Origin: Syntrophomonadaceae bacterium
Lineage (GTDB): Bacteria > Bacillota > Syntrophomonadia > Syntrophomonadales > Syntrophomonadaceae
DNA length: 10,641 nucleotides
Direction: 5' to 3'
NCBI GenBank assembly: GCA_028683995.1
Contig: JAQUGU010000042.1
Coordinates: forward strand, 1-10,641
In this document: positions 1-5,549 of the stretch, in pieces
Numbering within the stretch: the first letter of the stretch is position 1
Layout: every line of letters begins with the position of its first letter
Translations under genes and position numbers: made by a program
Notes under the pieces: model-generated
What the model was told of the DNA's origin: nothing
Seen by the model: the letters and a program-made list of their open reading frames with translations, nothing else
Database searches by the model: none

Positions 1-1
1 G

Positions 2-184
2 CAAACGTCAGAGCAAAACGTAATAATCCCTTTTTGGCAGATGACACAAGATAATAGTTATTACTGTGGTCCAGCAACAGCAGCTGAAATCATTCGTGCC
101 AAGACCTTCACTTCTTATATCGTGGAGTGGAAACGTTCCAGCAAGCTCTTCCATGAATTATGCCACATTGGCTGGGATAGTTAA
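2..184 (+). pseudogene. C39-like cysteine peptidase fragment (broken, enters from the left edge)
   Basis: The frame starting at base 2 is open from the window edge to a TAA at 182-184. It reads IPFWQMTQDNSYYCGPATAA, which matches the start of a papain-like C39/C39-like peptidase domain, where the Cys of YYCGPA is the catalytic nucleophile and the upstream Gln forms the oxyanion hole. After about residue 33 the reading (KTFTSYIVEWKRSSK...) no longer looks like the family. A +1 frame over the same DNA (LISWSGNVPASSSMNYATLA, then more to a TGA near 213) looks more like a continuation, so a frameshift around base 100-110 is likely. No catalytic His or Asp region is present. The Gln/Cys motif is seen; family membership is by motif recognition; the frameshift is inferred. 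The upstream part lies outside the window. Confidence 0.42.
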
Positions 185-226
185 TGGCAGGGGTATTATC
201 TGGTGATCAAATAATTCGTCTAGTGC

Positions 227-260
227 GAGGAGGCAGTTGATATATTTTAATTGCCTCCTC
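227..260 (+). terminator. Strong hairpin, possible terminator of the upstream gene
   Basis: GAGGAGGCA at 227-235 is perfectly complementary to TGCCTCCTC at 252-260, and the stem can extend inward by several A-T and G-T pairs. It lies just after the broken peptidase frame and about 75 bases before the lipoprotein gene. Only two T residues follow the stem, so it is a poor classical intrinsic terminator. It could instead be a transcript-end stabiliser or a protein-binding inverted repeat. Confidence 0.35.
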
Positions 261-334
261 TTAGCAATGTAATATTCATGATTTTTTTCCGTAGGTGATT
301 AAGTAGTAAAAAGGCAGGAGAAAGGGGATAGTTT

Positions 335-1498
335 ATGAAAAGGATTTATATCTTTTTAGTGGTTTTCTTAATGATTGCATTTACTGGTTGTAACCACCCC
401 AGGCATCAACCTGATAACCATCAAATTACAGCGCAGATTAATAAGGTTGACAGCAGTGACACTGATGGTACCTCAGATGTTGTCTATAATGAACTTTTTA
501 AGGAAACACAGATTAGAACTATAAGAGCGCAGCTTCCTGATGGCAGACCCTGGTATGAGTTGGCCATTTCTGATAAAGGTGAAATCTTCGGTTTTGTTCC
601 GAGTAATATCGGGAAGCCAGGAGAATTGATAGTATACAATTTATATACCGGCAAAACCCAGAGTCTTTATAACGCCAAGGATAATTATAGTATAATTTTT
701 TTTAAATTCAATGATAATTACCTGGCGTGGACAGAAGATACTAATTTTGTAGCAGGTTCACCGAGGATAGTGGTGTATGACCGGAAGAATAAAAAAACTA
801 TGGTGGTAAGCGATAAAAAGGGGTTGCTGCCTGGGATTTCTTATGAAATGATTGCGCTTGGCAATGATTATTTACTATGGTCAACCAGTGAAAGGGACAA
901 TAATAAGCCAAAGTATAAAATTATGAGATATGACTTCGTCAGTCAAAAGGCCACTCCCTTTCGTGAGAATGCTGCCGAGCCGATCATAGGCAAAGACTTT
1001 ATCGCCTGGCTTGAGCCGGATGAACATATGAAGCATTCAGAGATCTTTTTCAATGACCTTAAAGACCATTCAATTCATAAGATCATTACCCCGGGTCAAC
1101 ATCCCGGATATATCGATACGGATGGAACAAGCATCGTGTTTACCGGGTTTAGTACCACAGATCCTGGCTTAAAGATGCTATCAATTTATGAACCCGAGAA
1201 AACACCAAAAATAAAGGTTATTGACCGATCCAGATGGGGTTATTATGATTTTCCACAGATAAGTCCAGATTTTGTTGGCTGGAGAGGCGGTTCGAAGGTG
1301 AGGGTTTATTCCAGGAAGGATGCAAAAACGATAGTTTTTGCTGAAGAATATGGAGATTGTACCGAAGTAAAGCTCAGTAATAAATTCCTGATGTGGCATT
1401 CACCCGCTATCAAAGATGCTAATGAAAGTAAACGTAAAGCTATGGAACAAAAAGTAACCCTTTCTGATCTGCATATATTTTCAAAGGAAGGTATGTGA
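335..1498 (+). CDS. Exported lipoprotein with a six-bladed TolB-like beta-propeller
   Basis: A protein of 387 residues. The N-terminus (MKRIY, then a hydrophobic stretch to residue 18) ends in FTGC, so Cys19 is the predicted lipidated residue of a type II signal peptide; Phe at -3 is tolerated but not ideal. Residues 30-60 are polar linker. From about residue 85 a motif recurs: a strand such as IVVYDRKNKKT followed ~35 residues later by [N/D]-x-[Y/F]-[L/I/V]-x-W. The aromatic closing positions are W132, W182, W225, F269, W316 and W354, spaced 38-50 residues, which is what a six-bladed propeller of the TolB/DPP6 type gives. The expected role is extracytoplasmic ligand or protein binding at the cell envelope; the substrate is unknown. 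The start is supported by the purine-rich AGGAGAAAGGGG 5-10 bases upstream. A 33-codon ORF overlaps its stop by one base. No enzyme residues are visible. Confidence 0.85.
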   Translation: MKRIYIFLVVFLMIAFTGCNHPRHQPDNHQITAQINKVDSSDTDGTSDVVYNELFKETQIRTIRAQLPDGRPWYELAISDKGEIFGFVPSNIGKPGELIVYNLYTGKTQSLYNAKDNYSIIFFKFNDNYLAWTEDTNFVAGSPRIVVYDRKNKKTMVVSDKKGLLPGISYEMIALGNDYLLWSTSERDNNKPKYKIMRYDFVSQKATPFRENAAEPIIGKDFIAWLEPDEHMKHSEIFFNDLKDHSIHKIITPGQHPGYIDTDGTSIVFTGFSTTDPGLKMLSIYEPEKTPKIKVIDRSRWGYYDFPQISPDFVGWRGGSKVRVYSRKDAKTIVFAEEYGDCTEVKLSNKFLMWHSPAIKDANESKRKAMEQKVTLSDLHIFSKEGM

Positions 1499-1599
1499 TG
1501 GTGATTGTAAGCGCTAACAACAAGATCCTCAATGGTTTCGGCAAAGGATGCAAGCCTCTTATTGGGGCTAACCTAATAGATATAGATAATAATAGATAG
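1498..1599 (+). CDS. Small coupled ORF of 33 codons, possibly a truncated gene start
   Basis: The ATG shares its first base with the lipoprotein stop codon (TGATG at 1496-1500). It is preceded at 6 bases by AAGGAAGG (1484-1491), a good ribosome binding site, so translation by coupling is plausible. The product begins MVIVSANNKILNGFGKGC and ends LIDIDNNR. I do not recognise it, and there is no clear membrane segment. It stops just before the junction where the truncated flavoprotein frame and the repeat at 1626 begin, so it may be the 5' end of a longer gene cut off by a rearrangement. Evidence is limited to the start signals. Confidence 0.3.
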   Translation: MVIVSANNKILNGFGKGCKPLIGANLIDIDNNR

Positions 1600-1625
1600 G
1601 AATTTGCATTTGCTTTTTTCCCTTC

Positions 1626-1651
1626 TCAGTATATCACTGGGTAATATTGTA
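1626..1651 (+). repeat. Direct repeat copy A (26 bases)
   Basis: The sequence from TCAGTATA through TGGGTAATATTGTA recurs in the same orientation at 8542-8567 with one mismatch (T versus G at the ninth base). The bases just upstream (ATTTGCTTT) are also shared but with slightly different spacing. It sits at the junction between the small ORF and the truncated flavoprotein. Confidence 0.65.
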
Positions 1652-1679
1652 ATGCTATCATTATTGGTACAATATTACC
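1640..1679. repeat. Perfect 12-base inverted repeat
   Basis: GGTAATATTGTA (1640-1651) is repeated inverted as TACAATATTACC (1668-1679), with 16 bases between the arms. The left arm is also the right end of direct repeat copy A. The copy at 8542-8567 has only the left arm. It may be the end structure of a small mobile element or a regulator site; it is placed in DNA that replaced the flavoprotein N-terminus. Confidence 0.5.
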
Positions 1680-2642
1680 TACGATATTATCATTTGCATA
1701 AAATAAACCGTTACTTAACTATGAGCCAAAAACCTTTTTCTATCGGGGTTAGAATGGAGCACCCGCAGGAATTTATTGATAAGGCCCAGTATGGTGATGC
1801 GGCCGGACATCCTGGGCTAGGCGCCGCTGATTATAAGCTGGCCTATCATTCGCCCAATGGAAGATCAGCTTATACATTTTGTATGTGTCCCGGTGGCTAT
1901 GTGGTAGCTGCGGCTTCGGAGGAACAAGGTGTTGTTACCAATGGCATGAGTCAGTCTCAAAGAGATGGGAATAATGCTAATGCCGCTATACTGGTAGGAG
2001 TTAAACCGGCTGATTATAATAGTCCCCATCCTCTGGCAGGTATTGAATTTCAAAGAAAGTGGGAAAGGCTGGCTTATAAAATAGCCGGAGAAAACTACCA
2101 GGCTCCGGTGCAACTGACCGGAGATTTTCTGACTGATCAGCCCAGTACCCGCTGGGGCAGGGTGCAGCCTACCTACACACCGGGAGTTGTATTCGCCCCG
2201 CTTAAGAATTGCCTGCCTCATTATGTTACAGAAACCCTAAAAGAAGCGATAGGGTATTTTGATACCAGAATCAAGGGTTTTGCTATGCCGGATAGTATTT
2301 TGACCGGGGTTGAAACTAGAAGCTCTGCACCGGTTAGAATAAACCGAGATGAAAATGCGCAATCAAACATTTATGGTTTATATCCTATGGGAGAAGGAGC
2401 AGGCTATGCCGGAGGTATAATGTCATCTGCAGTTGATGGAATCAAAACGGCGGAAAAAATCATGCTAAAGTATGCACCTCTGCAATAGCGCAAATCAGTA
2501 TATTGTTTATTAGCTAGTAGTAATGATCAGTCAGCTAACAACAAATAGTTTAGATTTCGGGGGGTGATTTCAGTGTAAACGATGGCCCTCATTTTTATTA
2601 AATTTGGTTCCGGTTACTATCTTTGTGAGCGGTGGCGAAGCT

Positions 2643-2670
2643 TTGAAAGTGGTTCCGCATATGGTATCAT
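2643..2670 (+). promoter_or_regulatory. Predicted promoter of hicA1-hicB1
   Basis: TTGAAA (2643-2648) and TATCAT (2665-2670) are separated by 16 bases, each one mismatch from the sigma-A consensus. They lie 23 bases before the GTG start, with the ribosome binding site AAGGCGGTG at 2676-2684. The approximately 200-base gap since 2488 holds no other gene that I can see. Confidence 0.55.
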
Positions 2671-2692
2671 AATTTAAGGCGGTGAATATACT

Positions 2693-2944
2693 GTGACCAG
2701 GACTGATAAATTATATGCTCGAATTGTTAATAATCCCAAAGACGTTAATTATAAAGAGTTAGATAAACTGCTTCTAAAGTATGGATTTGAACGTAGCAAC
2801 CCTGGATCAGGATCGAGTCACTATACATATCGCCATCCTGAATTAGTTGATATATTGACGATACCATTTAAACGACCTGTAAAGGCCATATATGTACAGC
2901 AAGCTATTGCTGCCATAAAGCAGCTTGAGCAAAGGAGCGGATAG
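2693..2944 (+). CDS. hicA: HicA-type toxin (mRNA interferase)
   Basis: 83 residues, the usual length for HicA. The fold is a small double-stranded-RNA-binding-like domain: helix and strand (RIVNNPKDVNYKELDKLLLK), then NPGSGSSHYTYRHP with the catalytic His at residue 43, then a strand and ILTIPFKRPVKAIYVQQAIA leading to the last helix. HicA cleaves mRNA when free and is neutralised by HicB. The start is GTG, chosen because AAGGCGGTG lies 8 bases upstream; the same layout occurs before hicA2. hicB1 begins two bases after the stop, so the pair is one operon with the toxin first, typical of HicAB. All key residues seem present, so activity is expected. The family assignment is from motif and context. 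Confidence 0.9.
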   Translation: MTRTDKLYARIVNNPKDVNYKELDKLLLKYGFERSNPGSGSSHYTYRHPELVDILTIPFKRPVKAIYVQQAIAAIKQLEQRSG

Positions 2945-2946
2945 TT

Positions 2947-3318
2947 ATGAAAAAGGATATTGATTACTACCTGGATCTTAACTATGATATGAAAATTAGG
3001 CGACTTTCAGAAGAAGAAGGCGGGGGTTGGGTAGGTGAAATTCCTCTTTTACCTGGTTGCATGTCTGATGGTGAGACTGTTGAAGAATTACTCACCAATG
3101 TAAATGATGCTAAAAAATGTTGGTTGGAAACCTGTTTAAAAACAGGCCGATCAATACCCGAGCCTCAGGAAGAGGCTTATTCCGGTCAACTTCGCGTACG
3201 TCTGCCAAAATCCCTGCACAAAGCCCTGACCGAGAAAGCCAGGGAGGAAAATACAAGCCTTAATCAATATATTGTCTATCAGCTAGCCCGTAGCACCGGT
3301 CAACAAGTTAACAAATAG
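2947..3318 (+). CDS. hicB: HicB-type antitoxin
   Basis: 123 residues. The N-terminal part (DYYLDLNYDMKIRRL, GGGWVGEIPLLPGCMSDG, then VEELLTNVNDAKKCWLETCL) is the degenerate RNase H-like HicB fold that masks HicA. The C-terminal part (LRVRLPKSLHKALTEKAREE, then NTSLNQYIVYQLA) is a ribbon-helix-helix DNA-binding domain, so the protein is expected to repress its own operon as a dimer. Its ribosome binding site AAAGGAGCGG lies inside the end of hicA1. It is only distantly similar to the second HicB in this window, so the two pairs are not a recent duplication. No intrinsic terminator is apparent after it. Confidence 0.9.
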   Translation: MKKDIDYYLDLNYDMKIRRLSEEEGGGWVGEIPLLPGCMSDGETVEELLTNVNDAKKCWLETCLKTGRSIPEPQEEAYSGQLRVRLPKSLHKALTEKAREENTSLNQYIVYQLARSTGQQVNK

Positions 3319-3350
3319 TTAGATACTGGTTACCATGATAATCTTATACG

Positions 3351-3494
3351 TTACTTCTCAATAGAAAGAAAGAACAAGGATAAACTATTTAGATAATAGT
3401 CATCGATGATACCCCGGTAAGCTGTTTTCCAGGTGTCAACCATAACTCTGGCAATCGCCGCTGCATCCGCAACAGAAGCGTCCCTAATCCTCAT
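3351..3494 (-). pseudogene. GNAT acetyltransferase N-terminal fragment
   Basis: Read on the minus strand, an ATG at 3494 starts MRIRDASVADAAAIARVMVD, continuing TWKTAYRGIIDDYYLNSLS, then SLFFLSIEK and a TAA. The first ~38 residues are a clear start of a GNAT-family N-acetyltransferase (R-x-A-x-x-D-A-x-x-I, then the D-T-W-x-x-A-Y-R-G-I-I motif). Family members are ~150-180 residues, with the acetyl-CoA-binding R/QxxGxG/A loop further on; here the frame breaks right after NSLS, where family members usually read SYEKR or similar. Bases spelling a shifted version (CTATTGAGAAG) suggest frameshift plus deletion. It lies between hicB1 and the response regulator, opposite to both, and is clearly non-functional. 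Confidence 0.6.
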
Positions 3495-3560
3495 TGGTAA
3501 AAATCACACTCCAGCTATTTCAATTAACTGCCGTTTCAAGTCTGTTCACATTGTATTAAA

Positions 3561-3592
3561 TTCATACTGGTTCCATATTGCCATGATATACT
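3561..3592 (+). promoter_or_regulatory. Operator/promoter of the response regulator operon (copy 1 of shared element)
   Basis: TTCATACTGGTTCCATAT at 3561-3578 is identical to 5469-5486 ahead of the ABC permease. It contains two TTC(C)ATA half-sites about one helical turn apart, the layout bound by OmpR/PhoB-type dimers. A -10 hexamer TATACT (3587-3592) begins 26 bases after the element starts, with no good -35, as expected for an activator-dependent promoter. The ribosome binding site AAAGGAGG and GTG start follow. Confidence 0.6.
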
Positions 3593-3623
3593 ATTTTCAA
3601 AAGCTTAAAAAGGAGGAGCCGCG

Positions 3624-4289
3624 GTGGCTACATTGCTGATCGTTGAAGATGATAAAGACATCAATGAAGCCATTGGCGAATATCTGCGAAATGCGAACCA
3701 TGAGATTATTTCTGCATACGATGGCGCGGACGCCTTGGATAAATTTTATGAAAATCAAATAGACCTCGTTGTTTTAGATATAATGCTGCCCAAATTTTCC
3801 GGGCTGGCTGTTCTGAAAGAAATCCGTAAAACAAGTCAAATTCCCCTTCTCATGCTTACAGCTATTGACAATGAATCCACACAGGCGGCCAGTTTTGACG
3901 GACAGGCCGACGATTATATTACCAAACCTTTTTCGATGGTGCTACTGGGCAAACGAGTCACCGCCTTGCTGCGCAGAAGTAAAAAACAGGAACAGCCGGA
4001 GATTATGCAATTTGGCGATGTAAGCGTGAATTTTTCCGGCTATGCCGCCTGTGATTCAGATGGGGACATTAATATAACACCCAAAGAAATTGAAACGCTG
4101 AAGCTGCTTATTGAATATAAAGGTCTGGTCTTATCAAGAACACAGATAATAGATGCTATATGGGGGGATGACTACCCGATTATCGACCGAACTATCGACA
4201 CCTATATCAAAAATATCCGTAAAAAGCTTAAACTGGACTGTATCGAAACGGTCAAGGGTGTTGGTTATAAATTTGAGGTGAACAAATGA
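3624..4289 (+). CDS. OmpR/PhoB-family response regulator (VncR/VanR-like)
   Basis: 221 residues, standard length. The receiver domain (residues 2-118) has the acidic pocket E8/D9/D10, phosphoacceptor D52 in VVLDIMLP, switch T79 and K101 in the TKPF motif, so it should be phosphorylatable. The C-terminal winged helix (about 127-221) contains ITPKEIETLKLLIEYKGLVL, then the recognition-helix segment DRTIDTYIKNIRKKLK and the wing VKGVGYKF. The GTG start is set by AAAGGAGG eight bases upstream. The stop overlaps the kinase start (ATGA), so the two are translationally coupled. Its likely targets are its own promoter and that of the ABC transporter, which share an 18-base element. The nearest known relatives by organisation are VncR, VanR and peptide-sensing regulators; the signal is not deducible. 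Confidence 0.93.
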   Translation: MATLLIVEDDKDINEAIGEYLRNANHEIISAYDGADALDKFYENQIDLVVLDIMLPKFSGLAVLKEIRKTSQIPLLMLTAIDNESTQAASFDGQADDYITKPFSMVLLGKRVTALLRRSKKQEQPEIMQFGDVSVNFSGYAACDSDGDINITPKEIETLKLLIEYKGLVLSRTQIIDAIWGDDYPIIDRTIDTYIKNIRKKLKLDCIETVKGVGYKFEVNK

Positions 4290-5395
4290 AACGGTTGAAA
4301 ATCTTTCCGAAAACCTTTTTATATACCCTGGGACTGATGCTGTTCATCACTATAATAGCTCACGGGCTGATTTATTTCTTCGCGGGTTCATTGGTTGTTT
4401 CCTCAAATGCAGTTGAAAATGGTACCATTCAGGTTGCGTTCAACCTATCTGATTATATTGCAGCTAGAATAATTTCGATATTGCCAATCTCCGTACTCAT
4501 TTGTTTAATATTATCAGTTACATGTTCTTTTCTCTTTGCTAAAGCGATTACCAAACCTATCAGACGCATCTCGGCTGAAACTGCCCGAATGGCCCTTTTG
4601 GAAAAAGACGTAAAATGCAATATCCGGTCAGGTGATGAAATCGGGGCCTTGGCCGACAACATCAATGGTTTATATCAGAGCCTGTTATCTACTATTCGGA
4701 ATCTGGAAAATGAAATTGACAAGGTAAGGGAGTCGGAAAGATCCAAAGTCGACTTTTTAAGAGCAGCCTCCCATGAATTGAAAACCCCTGTTGCCGCTGT
4801 AAATGCCATGCTGGAGAATATGATTCTCGGGGTGGGAAAGTACCGGAATCATGAACTATATCTTGGCAAATGCAAGGAATTGACGGAACAGCTTGGCGGC
4901 ATGATTCAAGAAGTATTAGATGCCTCAAAATTAAGCTCAATCGCAGAGAATGAAGAAACAGTGACTGTGAACCTGGCGGATTTTATCGCTCCCTTATGCG
5001 AACCATATCATATTATTGCCAGGGCCAGGGGAATCGATTTTTGTTTCGATAAATCCGACAGTTTTGAGGTGAATCTTTCTCCCCGGCTATTTGGCAGGGC
5101 ATTTTCCAACCTGCTTGCCAACGCAGTTTCTTATACTGAAAAAGACCATACCATAAATGTGTATTTTAAAAACAAAAATCTCATTATTGAAAATGAATGT
5201 GAGCCCATACCGCCGGAGCATCTTGAACATTTGTTCGAGCCCTTCTATCGGCCGGAATTTGCCCGGGATAGAGATTCCGGTGGCAATGGCCTTGGTCTAT
5301 ATATTGTTGATACCATTTTTAGTGTCTTAAACGTTTCCTATCAGTTTATACCTATGCATAATCAAAAAGGAATGCGTTTCTGTATTCAGCTTTAG
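4286..5395 (+). CDS. Sensor histidine kinase with HAMP domain (VncS-like)
   Basis: 369 residues. Two membrane segments (about 12-33 and 62-86) enclose a short outside loop of ~28 residues, followed by HAMP (about 86-140, ITKPIRRI) and the dimerisation domain with the phosphoacceptor H163 in FLRAASHELKTPVAA. The ATPase domain has the N-box SNLLANAVSYT (N275, N279), F-box LFEPFYR and G2-box GGNGLGLYI. The G1 box, usually DxGxG, is replaced by ENECEPI near 302-308, as is frequent in the VncS/VanS-like group (typically NEG). The tiny sensor loop suggests sensing within or near the membrane, possibly through the downstream transporter, but it keeps a HAMP domain unlike BceS kinases. It overlaps the regulator by four bases, and a strong terminator follows it. 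Confidence 0.92.
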   Translation: MKRLKIFPKTFLYTLGLMLFITIIAHGLIYFFAGSLVVSSNAVENGTIQVAFNLSDYIAARIISILPISVLICLILSVTCSFLFAKAITKPIRRISAETARMALLEKDVKCNIRSGDEIGALADNINGLYQSLLSTIRNLENEIDKVRESERSKVDFLRAASHELKTPVAAVNAMLENMILGVGKYRNHELYLGKCKELTEQLGGMIQEVLDASKLSSIAENEETVTVNLADFIAPLCEPYHIIARARGIDFCFDKSDSFEVNLSPRLFGRAFSNLLANAVSYTEKDHTINVYFKNKNLIIENECEPIPPEHLEHLFEPFYRPEFARDRDSGGNGLGLYIVDTIFSVLNVSYQFIPMHNQKGMRFCIQL

Positions 5396-5411
5396 CATAA
5401 GTAAGTTCTCC

Positions 5412-5451
5412 AACTCTCTGCTTTTATCGAGCGGAGAGTTTTTATTTTTTT
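5412..5451 (+). terminator. Intrinsic terminator of the regulator-kinase operon
   Basis: AACTCTCTGC (5412-5421) pairs with GCGGAGAGTT (5431-5440), with one T-G wobble and a nine-base loop. It is followed by a T-rich tract (TTTATTTTTTT). It separates the two-component operon from the transporter operon, which has its own promoter element. Confidence 0.9.
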
Positions 5452-5468
5452 CAAATAAATTATCAAGT

Positions 5469-5500
5469 TTCATACTGGTTCCATATAAGCGGTATAGAAT
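5469..5500 (+). promoter_or_regulatory. Operator/promoter of the ABC transporter operon (copy 2 of shared element)
   Basis: The 18 bases 5469-5486 are identical to 3561-3578 upstream of the response regulator. A -10-like TAGAAT (5495-5500) begins 26 bases after the element's first base, the same spacing as in copy 1; an overlapping TATAGA is the alternative. The leader is then ~50 bases to the permease ATG. Confidence 0.62.
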
Positions 5501-5549
5501 GTCACTGTAATAAGATTTTATGAAATCCAAATCAAGGAGGAGATGTTAT

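Larger units (their letters stand above)
1604..2488 (+). pseudogene. N-terminally truncated FAD-dependent dehydrogenase (COG2509-like)
   Basis: From about base 1727 (residues QKPFSIGVRMEHPQEFID) to the stop, the frame matches the C-terminal half of COG2509 FAD-dependent oxidoreductases: CPGGYVVAA near residue 95, NGMSQSQRDGNNANAA near 113, and the terminal FAD-contacting block YPMGEGAGYAGGIMSSAVDG near 260. Intact members are roughly 450-530 residues and start with a GxGxxG dinucleotide-binding fold that is absent here. The ~40 codons before QKPFSIGVR (LHLLFSLLSISLGN... from a TTG at 1604) are unlike the family and overlap the repeat and inverted repeat at 1626-1679. The open frame is therefore a fusion of foreign DNA to a gene fragment, and without the FAD-binding N-terminus it is very unlikely to be functional. 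The C-terminus looks complete. No convincing ribosome binding site precedes the TTG. Confidence 0.8.

Noticed and set aside
1865..2221. A 118-codon minus-strand open frame
   Set aside because: It is antisense to the well-conserved part of the COG2509-like fragment and has no motif of its own.
3433..3639. A 68-codon plus-strand open frame ahead of the response regulator
   Set aside because: It overlaps the regulator's operator, -10 and ribosome binding site, and lies antisense to the GNAT relic, whose minus-strand translation is far more protein-like.
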